DNA of 64,000 nucleotides from Pseudomonas abietaniphila (GCF_900100795.1 NZ_FNCO01000011.1:202162-266161), one strand, 5' to 3'. Shown: positions 8,729-17,423, counted from the stretch's first letter. Numbers and translations are program-made. The notes: generated from the sequence alone by a model not told the origin.

Positions 8729-8756
8729 ATAGCTTTTAGCCTTGACGCCGAGTCCC

Positions 8757-8765
8757 TGATAGAAT
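8757..8765 (+). promoter_or_regulatory. Putative extended -10 promoter for mnmA
   Basis: TGATAGAAT, an extended -10 element, 34 bp before the mnmA start. A TTGACG lies too close (12 bases) to be its -35. Confidence 0.35.
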
Positions 8766-8798
8766 CGCGTCCTTTTCCAAGCTACCCATCGAACCCCT

Positions 8799-9932
8799 AT
8801 GTCTGATTCAGCCTTTTCCGATACAGAAAAGAAGCGCGTCATTGTCGGCATGTCCGGCGGCGTGGATTCTTCGGTCTCCGCCCTTCTGCTCATGGAGCAG
8901 GGGTATCAGGTGGAAGGCCTGTTCATGAAGAACTGGGAAGAAGACGACGGAACGGAATACTGCACCGCCATGGACGACCTCGCGGACGCCCAGGCCGTGT
9001 GCGACCGCATCGGTATCAAGCTGCACACGGTGAACTTCGCCGCCGAGTACTGGGATAACGTCTTCGAACACTTCCTCGAAGAGTACAAGGCCGGCCGCAC
9101 GCCGAACCCGGACATCCTGTGCAACCGCGAAATCAAGTTCAAAGCCTTCCTTGATTACGCTTTCATGCTCGGCGCTGACCTTATTGCCACCGGTCACTAT
9201 GTGCGTCGCCGCGACATCGACGGCCGCACCGAATTGCTCAAAGGCCTGGACCCAAACAAGGACCAGAGTTACTTCCTGCACGCGGTGGCGGGCGAGCAGA
9301 TCGCCAAGACCCTGTTCCCGGTCGGCGAACTGGAGAAGCCTGAAGTCCGTGCGATTGCCGAGAAGTACCAACTGGCGACCGCGAAGAAAAAGGACTCCAC
9401 CGGCATTTGCTTCATTGGCGAACGTCGCTTCACCGATTTCCTCAAGCAGTACCTGCCTGCGCAACCGGGCGAGATCAAGACCACTGAAGGCGAGGTCATC
9501 GGCCGCCATGCGGGCCTGATGTATCACACCATCGGCCAGCGCCAGGGCCTGGGCATCGGCGGGCTGAAAGACGCCGGCGACGAGCCATGGTACGTGCTGG
9601 AAAAAGACCTGGTGAACAACGTGCTGATCGTCGGTCAGGGCAACGAACACCCGTGGCTGTTCTCCCGCGCCCTGCTCGCCTCGAAAATCTACTGGGTCAA
9701 CCCGATTGACCTTAGCACCCCGCGCACGCTGACCGCCAAGGTCCGCTACCGCCAGGGCGATCAGCGCTGCACCCTGGAACGTACCGACACCGGCTACCGC
9801 GCCACCTTCGACGAACCGCAACGGGCCGTGACCCCAGGCCAGTCCGTGGTGTTCTACGACGGTGAAATCTGCCTCGGCGGTGGCGTCATCGAAATCGCCG
9901 AACCCTGGCACAGCAAGGACCCTCGTCGATGA
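8799..9932 (+). CDS. mnmA: tRNA-specific 2-thiouridylase MnmA
   Basis: 377 residues with the PP-loop ATP pyrophosphatase motif GMSGGVDSS (17-25) and the two catalytic cysteines in PDILCNREIKF and STGICFIGERRF. The central THUMP-like and C-terminal beta-barrel regions (GLMYHTIGQRQGLGIGG; YDGEICLGGGVI) are complete. It thiolates U34 of tRNA-Lys, -Glu and -Gln using sulfur relayed through the Tus system. Its stop codon overlaps the hflD start as ATGA, indicating translational coupling. Confidence 0.98.
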   Translation: MSDSAFSDTEKKRVIVGMSGGVDSSVSALLLMEQGYQVEGLFMKNWEEDDGTEYCTAMDDLADAQAVCDRIGIKLHTVNFAAEYWDNVFEHFLEEYKAGRTPNPDILCNREIKFKAFLDYAFMLGADLIATGHYVRRRDIDGRTELLKGLDPNKDQSYFLHAVAGEQIAKTLFPVGELEKPEVRAIAEKYQLATAKKKDSTGICFIGERRFTDFLKQYLPAQPGEIKTTEGEVIGRHAGLMYHTIGQRQGLGIGGLKDAGDEPWYVLEKDLVNNVLIVGQGNEHPWLFSRALLASKIYWVNPIDLSTPRTLTAKVRYRQGDQRCTLERTDTGYRATFDEPQRAVTPGQSVVFYDGEICLGGGVIEIAEPWHSKDPRR

Positions 9933-10549
9933 GTCCGATTCAAGAGCAACTCACTGCCCTCGGCGGCGTGTTTCAGGCGGCCGTACTGGTGGACCGGATC
10001 GCCAAGACCGGGCAGGCCAGTGAGGCGGCTGTCGGCTGCCTGCTGGGCGGATTGCTGGTCATGGACCCGAAGGACACGCTCGATGTGTTCGGCGGCGACG
10101 ACCTGAACCTGCGCGAGGGTTACCGCGCCCTTGCCAGTGCTCTTGAGCGCGACCCCGGGACGCTTCAGCGCGAACCACTGCGCTATGCGCTGGCCATGCT
10201 CGGCCTCGAGCGTCAGCTGTCCAAGCGCGACGACATGCTCGACACCATCGGCAAGCGCCTGCCGCAGATCAAGTCGCAGGTCGAACACTTCGGCATCGTT
10301 CACGAGAACGTGATCGCCGCCAGCGGCGCGCTGTACCAGGACACCCTGAGCACACTGCGTCAGCGTATTCAGGTCCACGGCGACATGCGCAACCTGCAGC
10401 AACCCAACAACGCCTCGAAAATTCGCGCCCTGCTCCTGGCCGGTATTCGCTGCGCGCGACTTTGGCGACAAGTGGGCGGTCACCGCTGGCAACTGGTCAT
10501 CAGCCGTCGCAAGTTATTGAAAGAACTGTACCCGCTGCTGCACGGCTGA
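9929..10549 (+). CDS. hflD: High frequency lysogenization protein HflD homologue
   Basis: A 206-residue all-helical protein matching the HflD (YcfC) family by length, sequence blocks (QEQLTALGGVFQAA, RYALAMLGLERQL, RALLLAGIRCARLWRQ) and position between mnmA and purB. In E. coli HflD is a peripheral inner-membrane protein that binds lambda CII; its native role is unclear. It starts within the mnmA stop codon (4-base overlap). No transmembrane segment is seen. Confidence 0.95.
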   Translation: MSPIQEQLTALGGVFQAAVLVDRIAKTGQASEAAVGCLLGGLLVMDPKDTLDVFGGDDLNLREGYRALASALERDPGTLQREPLRYALAMLGLERQLSKRDDMLDTIGKRLPQIKSQVEHFGIVHENVIAASGALYQDTLSTLRQRIQVHGDMRNLQQPNNASKIRALLLAGIRCARLWRQVGGHRWQLVISRRKLLKELYPLLHG

Positions 10550-10633
10550 TGGCCGAGCGCATCGAAACAGCGCATTTACCCGACACAGCGCGTCTCCTGT
10601 CGGTCAACCGGCCTCGGCTGATCCGAATTTTCA

Positions 10634-10641
10634 TGTATGAT
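10634..10641 (+). promoter_or_regulatory. Putative extended -10 promoter for purB
   Basis: TGTATGAT (TGn plus TATGAT) 41 bp before the purB start. No PurR-type operator was recognised. Confidence 0.4.
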
Positions 10642-10681
10642 ACGCGCCCCTTTTCGTTGCCCGACTGTCCGAGAACACCCC

Positions 10682-12052
10682 ATGCAGCTTTCTTCGCTCA
10701 CTGCGGTTTCCCCTGTAGACGGCCGCTACGCCGGCAAAACCCAGGCCCTGCGCCCCATTTTCAGCGAATACGGCCTGATCCGTTTCCGCGCCCTCGTTGA
10801 AGTTCGCTGGCTCCAGCGCCTGGCGGCTCACCCGCAAATCCCTGAGGTCCCGGCCTTTTCCGCCGAGGCCAACACCATTCTCGACGCACTGGCCAATGAC
10901 TTCGCCCTGGAGCACGCCGAGCGTGTGAAAGAGATCGAGCGCACGACCAACCACGACGTCAAGGCGATCGAATACCTGCTCAAGGAGCAGGCTGCGAAAC
11001 TGCCGGAATTGGCCAAGGTCAGTGAATTCATCCACTTCGCCTGCACCAGTGAAGACATCAACAATCTGTCCCACGCCCTGATGCTGCGTGAAGGCCGCGA
11101 CACGGTCCTGCTGCCGCTGATGCGTCAGATCGCCGAATCCATCCGCGAGCTGGCGATCCGTTTCGCCGCCGTGCCGATGCTCTCGCGCACCCACGGCCAG
11201 CCTGCTTCGCCGACCACACTGGGCAAAGAGCTGGCGAACGTCGTCTACCGTCTGGAGCGTCAGATCGCTCAGGTCGCGGCCGTTCCCCTGCTGGGCAAGA
11301 TCAACGGCGCCGTGGGCAACTACAACGCTCACCTGTCGGCCTACCCGGACATCGACTGGGAAGCCAATGCCCGCGCCTTCATCGAAGACGAGCTGGGCCT
11401 GGGCTTCAACCCGTACACCACGCAGATCGAACCGCACGACTACATTGCCGAGCTGTTCGACGCGATCGCGCGCTACAACACCATCCTGATCGACTTCGAC
11501 CGCGACATCTGGGGCTACATCTCCCTGGGCTACTTCAAGCAGAAGACGGTCGCTGGCGAAATCGGTTCTTCGACCATGCCGCACAAGGTCAACCCGATCG
11601 ACTTCGAAAACTCCGAAGGCAATCTCGGTATCGCCAACGCCCTGTTCCAGCACTTGGCAAGCAAACTGCCGATTTCCCGCTGGCAGCGCGACCTGACCGA
11701 CTCCACCGTGCTGCGCAACCTCGGCGTGGGCTTCGCTCACAGCGTGATTGCCTACGAAGCGAGCCTGAAAGGTATCGGCAAGCTGGAGCTGAACGAGCAG
11801 AAGATCGCTGCCGACCTGGACGCCTGCTGGGAAGTGCTGGCCGAGCCGATCCAGACGGTCATGCGCCGCTACGACATCGAGAACCCGTACGAGAAGCTCA
11901 AGGAACTGACGCGCGGCAAGGGCATCAGCCCTGAAGCACTGCAGACGTTCATCGACGGTCTGGACATGCCTGCCGAAGCCAAAGCCGAGCTCAAGAAGCT
12001 CACCCCGGCCAACTACATCGGCAACGCCGTGGCACAAGCCCAGCGCATCTGA
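10682..12052 (+). CDS. purB: Adenylosuccinate lyase
   Basis: 456 residues, the length of the E. coli enzyme. The fumarase/aspartase superfamily signature GSSTMPHKVNPIDFEN contains the flexible catalytic loop, and the conserved SRTHGQPASPTTLGKELANV and TSEDINNLSHALM blocks are present. It cleaves SAICAR and adenylosuccinate to release fumarate in purine synthesis. The start at 10682 (MQLSSLTAVSPVDGRYAGK) is chosen from family alignment over an upstream in-frame ATG. Confidence 0.98.
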   Translation: MQLSSLTAVSPVDGRYAGKTQALRPIFSEYGLIRFRALVEVRWLQRLAAHPQIPEVPAFSAEANTILDALANDFALEHAERVKEIERTTNHDVKAIEYLLKEQAAKLPELAKVSEFIHFACTSEDINNLSHALMLREGRDTVLLPLMRQIAESIRELAIRFAAVPMLSRTHGQPASPTTLGKELANVVYRLERQIAQVAAVPLLGKINGAVGNYNAHLSAYPDIDWEANARAFIEDELGLGFNPYTTQIEPHDYIAELFDAIARYNTILIDFDRDIWGYISLGYFKQKTVAGEIGSSTMPHKVNPIDFENSEGNLGIANALFQHLASKLPISRWQRDLTDSTVLRNLGVGFAHSVIAYEASLKGIGKLELNEQKIAADLDACWEVLAEPIQTVMRRYDIENPYEKLKELTRGKGISPEALQTFIDGLDMPAEAKAELKKLTPANYIGNAVAQAQRI

Positions 12053-12072
12053 TCGCACCGCACACGCTCTGA

Positions 12073-12097
12073 ACGCCCGGCTGAGCCGGGCGTTTTT
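12073..12097 (+). terminator. Rho-independent terminator of purB
   Basis: ACGCCCGGCT / AGCCGGGCGT stem with a minimal loop, followed by TTTTATT. Confidence 0.9.
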
Positions 12098-12136
12098 ATT
12101 CCGGTCTGAAAAACACGCTTTTTCAATAGGTTACAC

Positions 12137-13303
12137 ATGAATCCTGATATTCCTGTTCAGCTGCTTGGCGGCATCACCGCGCGCGAATTCCTGCGTGATT
12201 ACTGGCAGAAAAAACCCCTGCTGATTCGTCAGGCGATCCCGGATTTCGAAAGCCCGCTCGACGCTGACGAACTGGCCGGCCTGGCGCTGGAAGAAGAAGT
12301 CGAGTCGCGCCTGATCATCGAAAACGGCGTGCGCCCGTGGGAAATGCGTCGCGGCCCGTTTCCCGAGGACGAGTTCAGCAAGCTGCCCGAAACCGAATGG
12401 ACGTTGCTCGTACAAGCCGTTGACCAATTCGTCCCGGAAGTGGCCGAGCTGCTGGAAAACTTCCGCTTCCTGCCAAGCTGGCGCATCGATGACGTGATGA
12501 TCAGCTACGCCGCACCGGGTGGCAGCGTCGGCCCGCACTTCGACAACTACGACGTGTTCCTGCTTCAGGGCCACGGCAAGCGCCACTGGAAGATTGGCCA
12601 GATGTGCGACGCCGACAGCCCGTTGCTCGAGCATGCGGACCTGCGCATCCTCGCCGACTTTCAGGGCACCGAAGAATGGACCCTGGAACCGGGCGACATG
12701 CTCTACCTGCCGCCGCGCCTGGCCCACTGGGGTGTCGCGGTGGACGACTGCCTGACCTACTCGGTCGGCTTCCGCGCGCCAAGTGCAGCTGAAGTGCTGA
12801 CTCACTTCACCGATTTCCTCAGCCAGTTCATGTCTGACGAAGAACGCTACACCGATGCCGATGCACAGCCGGTCAGCGACCCGCACCAAATCCAGCGTGA
12901 CGCCCTTGACCGCCTCAAGGCGCTGCTGGCCGAACACATGGGTGACGAGCGCCTGCTGCTGACCTGGTTCGGCCAGTTCATGACCGAGCCGCGTTACCCG
13001 GAACTGGTGACCGGCCCGGAACTGGACGACGCCGACCTGCTCGACAGCCTGGAACAGGGTGCGATTCTGATCCGCAACCCGAGCGCGCGCCTGGCGTGGT
13101 CCGAAGTCGATGACGACCTGCTGCTGTTCGCCAGCGGCCAGAGCCGTCTGTTGCCCGGCCGTCTGCGCGAGCTGTTGAAACTGGTCTGCGCGGCCGATGC
13201 ACTGCATATGGATAATCTGGGCCAGTGGCTGGCGGATGAAGACGGTCGTAGCTTGCTCTGCGAGCTGGTCAAACAAGGAAGTCTGGGGTTTGCTGATGAA
13301 TAA
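12137..13303 (+). CDS. roxA: 50S ribosomal protein L16 arginine 3-hydroxylase (JmjC/cupin)
   Basis: 388 residues resembling RoxA/YcfD, a 2-oxoglutarate and Fe(II) dependent oxygenase that hydroxylates an arginine of ribosomal protein L16. The iron triad is visible as H134 and D136 in GPHFDNYDVFLLQ and H197 in PPRLAHWG. A C-terminal helical and winged-helix-like region typical of the family follows. The gene sits directly after the purB terminator, as in many pseudomonads, and its last 8 bases overlap the acetyltransferase gene. Confidence 0.93.
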   Translation: MNPDIPVQLLGGITAREFLRDYWQKKPLLIRQAIPDFESPLDADELAGLALEEEVESRLIIENGVRPWEMRRGPFPEDEFSKLPETEWTLLVQAVDQFVPEVAELLENFRFLPSWRIDDVMISYAAPGGSVGPHFDNYDVFLLQGHGKRHWKIGQMCDADSPLLEHADLRILADFQGTEEWTLEPGDMLYLPPRLAHWGVAVDDCLTYSVGFRAPSAAEVLTHFTDFLSQFMSDEERYTDADAQPVSDPHQIQRDALDRLKALLAEHMGDERLLLTWFGQFMTEPRYPELVTGPELDDADLLDSLEQGAILIRNPSARLAWSEVDDDLLLFASGQSRLLPGRLRELLKLVCAADALHMDNLGQWLADEDGRSLLCELVKQGSLGFADE

Positions 13304-13721
13304 GATCCGTGTACGGGTAGCTGACTGGCAGAAAGACAACGCCGATATCCGGCGCATTCGCGAAGCCGTGTTCATTGCCGAGCAATCGGTACCGCCCGAA
13401 CTGGAATGGGATGCCGAAGACGCAGGCGCCCTGCACTTCCTGGCACTGGAAGGCGACTACCCGGTCGGCACCGCTCGTCTGCTGCCTGATGGCGAAATCG
13501 GTCGCCTGTCGGTGCTCAAGGACTGGCGCGGGCTAAACGTCGGCGACGCACTGCTGACGGCCGTGATCGCCGAGGCAGAGCAACGCGATCTCAAGGAGCA
13601 GAAGCTGAGCGCCCAGGTCTACGCCACGGCGTTCTACGAGCGCTTTGGCTTCACGGTGGTCAGCGAAGAGTTCCTCGAAGCCGGCCTGCCTCACGTTGAC
13701 ATGGTGCGCAGCTCACGCTGA
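13296..13721 (+). CDS. GNAT family N-acetyltransferase
   Basis: 141 residues from the ATG at 13296, which lies inside the roxA 3' end (8-base overlap). The GNAT fold is indicated by YPVGTARLLPDGEIGRLSVLKDWRGLNVGDALLTAVIAEA in order, i.e. beta-4 plus the acetyl-CoA loop (degenerate RGxGxG as WRGLNVG), and the C-terminal AFYERFGFTVVSEEF. It resembles the ElaA/YjcF-type small acetyltransferases; the substrate is unknown. The overlap implies coupling to roxA translation, though a functional link is not established. Confidence 0.85.
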   Translation: MNKIRVRVADWQKDNADIRRIREAVFIAEQSVPPELEWDAEDAGALHFLALEGDYPVGTARLLPDGEIGRLSVLKDWRGLNVGDALLTAVIAEAEQRDLKEQKLSAQVYATAFYERFGFTVVSEEFLEAGLPHVDMVRSSR

Positions 13722-13742
13722 ATCGCGCGCCACTCAAAAGCG

Positions 13743-13799
13743 AACGCCCCGCCGCTCCTGGCTCAGCTGACTATGCTGAAACCAGGACGCCGGGGCGTT
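13743..13799 (+). terminator. Long hairpin after the acetyltransferase gene, probable terminator
   Basis: Outer arms AACGCCCC G and C GGGGCGTT enclose further pairing (TCCTGG / CCAGGA). Ends in TTCTG rather than a long T run, so termination efficiency is uncertain. Confidence 0.6.
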
Positions 13800-13888
13800 C
13801 TGCTGTCTGCGATTCAATTTGGCCAAGTCCAGGCCGACAAACTGTCACACTCAACGCTTTGATGCGCCCCCTCGCGGAGATCACACCG

Positions 13889-14677
13889 ATGTCGTTACGT
13901 ACCCTGCTCGCTTCGATGCTGTTGGCTTGCAGCTTCACGGCCGTTGCCGCCACCGAAGTCATTCCCCTCAACTACCGCACCAGCGACGACCTGATGCCCA
14001 CGGTGAAGTCATTTCTGGGCGACGAGGGCAGCGTCAATGCCTACGGCAACAAGCTGATCGTCAATGCCGAACCAAGCAAGATCAATGAGCTGCGCGACCT
14101 GCTGTCCCAGCTGGACACCGCGCCGAAACGCCTTCTGATCAGTGTCGACACCAGCGACAACACCGTTCAGAACGATCAGGGCTACTCGGTCAACGGGACT
14201 GTCCGCTCACAGAACGGCCGGGTGAGCGCCAACAGCCAGACCCGCATCATCAACTATGGCACCGCCAGCCGTGACGGCGGCGTGCAGCAGGTTCAGGCGA
14301 ATGAAGGCACGCCCGCGCTGATTCAGGTCGGTCAAAGCATCCCGATCACCGACGTGCAGACCGACTCGTACGGTTACGCCCAGAGCAATACCCAGTACCG
14401 CAATGTCACGCGCGGCTTCTACGTGACAGCCAGCGTCACCGGCGACATCGTTCATCTGAACATCAGCACCAACAACGACCGCATGAGCCAGCAACGCGCC
14501 GACGCGATCAAGGTGCAGAGTACGGACACACAGGTCAGTGGCAGGCTCGGTGAATGGATTACGCTGGCGGGCGTCAGTGATCAGTCCCGCGCCGACGAAC
14601 AAGGCGTCGCGCGCCGCTACTCCACCCAAGGTCGCGATGACATGACGCTGCGCGTCAAAGTCGACAGCCTGGATTGA
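13889..14677 (+). CDS. Exported protein with a secretin N-domain (NolW-like), no secretin pore
   Basis: 262 residues. A signal peptide (MSLRTLLASMLLACSFTAVAA) is followed by an N1-type secretin short domain (about 22-90: EVIPLNYRTSDDLMPTVKSF ... NKLIVNAEPSKINELRDLLSQLD), the ring-building fold found at the start of type II/III secretins. The remaining 170 residues are beta-rich and include a GTPALIQVGQSIPI block reminiscent of the start of the secretin domain, but the long C-terminal pore barrel is absent. No other secretion genes are nearby. It may be a stand-alone periplasmic protein; function unknown. The start at 13889 is chosen because the signal peptide begins there. Confidence 0.8.
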   Translation: MSLRTLLASMLLACSFTAVAATEVIPLNYRTSDDLMPTVKSFLGDEGSVNAYGNKLIVNAEPSKINELRDLLSQLDTAPKRLLISVDTSDNTVQNDQGYSVNGTVRSQNGRVSANSQTRIINYGTASRDGGVQQVQANEGTPALIQVGQSIPITDVQTDSYGYAQSNTQYRNVTRGFYVTASVTGDIVHLNISTNNDRMSQQRADAIKVQSTDTQVSGRLGEWITLAGVSDQSRADEQGVARRYSTQGRDDMTLRVKVDSLD

Positions 14678-14717
14678 TCCTCCGGCCCCATGACGAATGT
14701 AAGCGCACTCCGGCAAC

Positions 14718-14747
14718 TTATGTAGTGCGCATTTTCGCACTACATAA
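14718..14747. promoter_or_regulatory. Perfect inverted repeat upstream of aceA, candidate operator
   Basis: Twelve-base arms TTATGTAGTGCG and CGCACTACATAA around CATTTT. The TGTAGT...ACTACA core matches, as I recall it, the core of sites bound by the RpiR-family regulator RccR, which controls glyoxylate-shunt genes in pseudomonads. It may alternatively be the terminator of the preceding gene. The 493-bp gap 14678-15170 shows no other clear feature besides the second copy at 14844. Confidence 0.5.
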
Positions 14748-14843
14748 GCCCTCCCACCTCGTGACCACCCAGTCCCAGAGCGGCCTCGCGGTATCAGTAC
14801 CTTTGGGCCTGAAACTGACTGATGGGTCGTATTAGTCAAAATA

Positions 14844-14869
14844 TGTAGTGCGACTAAAAAAGCACTACA
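14844..14869. promoter_or_regulatory. Second TGTAGTGC/GCACTACA inverted repeat upstream of aceA
   Basis: TGTAGTGC (14844-14851) and GCACTACA (14862-14869) lie about 300 bp before aceA and 120 bp after the first copy. A nested TAGT-GCG-ACTA lies in the left part. Two copies with the same arms upstream of one gene favour a protein-binding site over a terminator. Confidence 0.5.
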
Positions 14870-15170
14870 AAGTGTTTGACGAAGCAAAATCGCCAAGGCA
14901 TGATGGCCTCGCTCCCACTGATTGGAGGTTTTCGCAGAAAGCCTCAGAATCGCGCTCAAACTCAACCAAGTTGAGCCGATTCGCGTCTTTTACGCCCAAA
15001 AGGCGGTTTCATCGCATCACTATCGTGACCGCGAAAAAAATCCAGGCTTGAACGCAATGCTTTCCGATTCAGTGAGCAGCCATAAGTGCGCCTGAAAAAA
15101 CCGTAGGGCGTCGGCGGAGCAAAGAGCTTTCACCTCAAGACTCACCAGACAATGCGACGAGGTTTACCCC

Positions 15171-16496
15171 ATGGCACTGACACGCGAACAACAAATTGCA
15201 GCCATCGAGAAAGACTGGGCCGAGAATCCACGCTGGAAAGGCGTGACCCGCACCTACTCCGCTGCTGACGTCGTCCGCCTGCGTGGCTCGATCCAGCCAG
15301 AACATACGTTCGCCAAACTGGGCGCTGAAAAGCTCTGGAATCTGGTGACGCAGGGCGCCAAGCCGTCCTTCCGTCCCGACAAGGATTTCGTCAACTGCAT
15401 GGGCGCCCTGACTGGCGGCCAGGCGGTGCAACAGGTCAAAGCCGGCATCCAGGCGATCTACCTGTCCGGCTGGCAAGTCGCCGCGGACAATAACTCCGCC
15501 GAGTCGATGTACCCTGACCAGTCGCTGTACCCGGTGGATTCGGTGCCCACCGTGGTCAAGCGCATCAACAACTCGTTCCGCCGCGCCGACCAGATCCAGT
15601 GGAAAGCCGGCAAGAACCCGGGCGACGAAGGCTATATCGACTACTTCGCGCCGATCGTGGCTGACGCCGAAGCCGGTTTCGGCGGCGTATTGAACGCCTA
15701 CGAACTGATGAAGAGCATGATCGAGGCGGGCGCTGCCGGCGTGCACTTCGAAGACCAGTTGGCGTCGGTGAAGAAGTGCGGCCATATGGGCGGCAAGGTG
15801 CTGGTGCCTACACAGGAAGCGGTGCAGAAGCTGGTCGCGGCACGTCTGGCGGCTGACGTTGCGGGCGTACCGACCATCATTCTGGCGCGTACCGATGCGA
15901 ACGCTGCGGACCTGCTGACCTCCGACTGCGACCCGTACGACCAGCCGTTCGTGACCGGCACCCGCACCCCCGAAGGTTTCTACAAGGTGCGCGCTGGCCT
16001 GGATCAAGCCATCGCTCGTGGCCTGGCGTACGCGCCGTATGCCGATCTGATCTGGTGTGAAACCGCCAAGCCGGATCTGGACGAGGCTCGCCGCTTCGCC
16101 GAAGCGATCAAGAAGGAATACCCGGACCAACTGCTGTCGTACAACTGCTCGCCTTCCTTCAACTGGAAGAAGAACCTGGACGACGCCACCATCGCCAAAT
16201 TCCAGCGCGAGCTGTCGGCAATGGGCTACAAGCATCAGTTCATCACCCTGGCGGGCATCCACAACATGTGGCACAGCATGTTCAACCTGGCGCACGACTA
16301 CGCCCGCAACGACATGACCGCCTACGTGAAGCTGCAAGAGCAGGAGTTCGCTGACGCCGCCAAGGGATACACCTTCGTGGCGCACCAGCAGGAAGTCGGC
16401 ACCGGCTACTTCGACGACATGACCACCGTCATCCAGGGTGGCAAGTCCTCGGTGACCGCACTGACTGGCTCCACCGAGGAAGAACAGTTCCACTGA
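15171..16496 (+). CDS. aceA: Isocitrate lyase
   Basis: 441 residues. The catalytic loop KKCGHMGGKV carries Cys203, and the substrate and Mg2+ sites are seen in YLSGWQVAADNN, VHFEDQLASVKKCGH and YNCSPSFNWKKNLDD. It splits isocitrate into glyoxylate and succinate, the first step of the glyoxylate shunt used on acetate and fatty acids, and competes with Icd and Idh encoded 7-11 kb upstream. The length fits the short proteobacterial ICL class. It is a single-gene unit with its own terminator. Confidence 0.98.
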   Translation: MALTREQQIAAIEKDWAENPRWKGVTRTYSAADVVRLRGSIQPEHTFAKLGAEKLWNLVTQGAKPSFRPDKDFVNCMGALTGGQAVQQVKAGIQAIYLSGWQVAADNNSAESMYPDQSLYPVDSVPTVVKRINNSFRRADQIQWKAGKNPGDEGYIDYFAPIVADAEAGFGGVLNAYELMKSMIEAGAAGVHFEDQLASVKKCGHMGGKVLVPTQEAVQKLVAARLAADVAGVPTIILARTDANAADLLTSDCDPYDQPFVTGTRTPEGFYKVRAGLDQAIARGLAYAPYADLIWCETAKPDLDEARRFAEAIKKEYPDQLLSYNCSPSFNWKKNLDDATIAKFQRELSAMGYKHQFITLAGIHNMWHSMFNLAHDYARNDMTAYVKLQEQEFADAAKGYTFVAHQQEVGTGYFDDMTTVIQGGKSSVTALTGSTEEEQFH

Positions 16497-16524
16497 GTGC
16501 CGATTTTTCGGAGCTTCTTCCTCT

Positions 16525-16562
16525 AAAAACACATGGTCGCCTCCGGGCGACCTTTGTGTTTT
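16525..16562 (+). terminator. Rho-independent terminator of aceA
   Basis: AAAACACA..GGTCGCC and GGCGACC..TGTGTTTT arms around TCCG, giving a two-part stem ending in TTTTC. Confidence 0.85.
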
Positions 16563-16728
16563 CAGCACTGCCAATAAGCTGCTTACAACGCCAACAATGA
16601 CCTCATAGACGCCTCATATCGGGCACACCGAGTTAATTAACACCGTCGCTTATTAACCTTTCATTTGACGATCGCAATAACGTCAACTTCGTCACGTTTC
16701 AGTGACACACCCTAAAACATGACTCAAA

Positions 16729-16743
16729 TGATATTAATTATCA
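16729..16743. promoter_or_regulatory. Fur-like box upstream of the nuo operon
   Basis: TGATATTAATTATCA matches the 7-1-7 Fur consensus TGATAATnATTATCA at 13 of 14 positions and sits within a larger perfect inverted repeat with nine-base arms TCAAATGAT / ATCATTTGA (16724-16748). It is 250-270 bp before nuoA in a 500-bp AT-rich gap (16497-16999) that otherwise holds no ORF or clear promoter I can defend. Confidence 0.55.
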
Positions 16744-16999
16744 TTTGACCCGGTCGATTTTCTTTACCGTTTGTGGGAAACATAATTAACAAAATGTGCC
16801 GTAATGCCCGTGCCATAGGGGCTCGCGTACCAAAACCGTGACTTATCTCATTAATCCTACGAATAAATTTGATGTAGAAAATTTACTTGCCCTCCTTTTG
16901 CACATAAAATCCCGGAATTGATCGCACTGCGACATATCGTCACTGCTTCTACTTCTTTTCAAGCTCAGAGACCCTTGCTCTCTGTTAAGGACTGCCAGC

Positions 17000-17413
17000 A
17001 TGCCCGAATCGACAGGTCTGATTGCCCACAACTGGGGCTTCGCCATTTTCCTTTTGGGCGTTATCGGCCTCTGTGCCTTCATGCTCGGCCTCTCCAGCCT
17101 GCTGGGTTCCAAAGCCTGGGGCCGCAGCAAGAACGAACCGTTCGAATCCGGCATGCTGCCCACAGGCGGCGCCCGCCTGCGGCTCTCCGCAAAATTCTAT
17201 CTGGTCGCGATGCTATTCGTGATTTTCGATATTGAAGCCCTCTTTCTGTACGCCTGGTCTGTGTCCGTCCGCGAAAGCGGCTGGACCGGCTTCGCCGAAG
17301 CTCTCGTTTTCATAGCAATTCTGTTGGCAGGTCTTGTCTACCTATGGCGTGTAGGGGCGCTCGATTGGGCTCCCGTAGGTCGTCGTAATCGGCAGGCGAA
17401 GCTAAAACAATGA
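17000..17413 (+). CDS. nuoA: NADH-quinone oxidoreductase subunit A
   Basis: 137 residues with three predicted membrane helices (about 12-35, 67-90, 98-118) and the conserved loop between helices 1 and 2 (GRSKNEPFESGMLPTG) containing the family glutamate. The second helix motif FYLVAMLFVIFDIEALFLY is typical. NuoA lies at the junction between the peripheral and membrane arms of complex I, near the quinone tunnel. First gene of the nuo operon. Confidence 0.97.
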   Translation: MPESTGLIAHNWGFAIFLLGVIGLCAFMLGLSSLLGSKAWGRSKNEPFESGMLPTGGARLRLSAKFYLVAMLFVIFDIEALFLYAWSVSVRESGWTGFAEALVFIAILLAGLVYLWRVGALDWAPVGRRNRQAKLKQ

Positions 17414-17423
17414 GGCTTTGGCA

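Noticed and set aside
14848..15051. A 67-codon plus-strand frame upstream of aceA
   Set aside because: No ribosome-binding site, starts inside the inverted repeat and has no homology; the region is more likely the aceA promoter.
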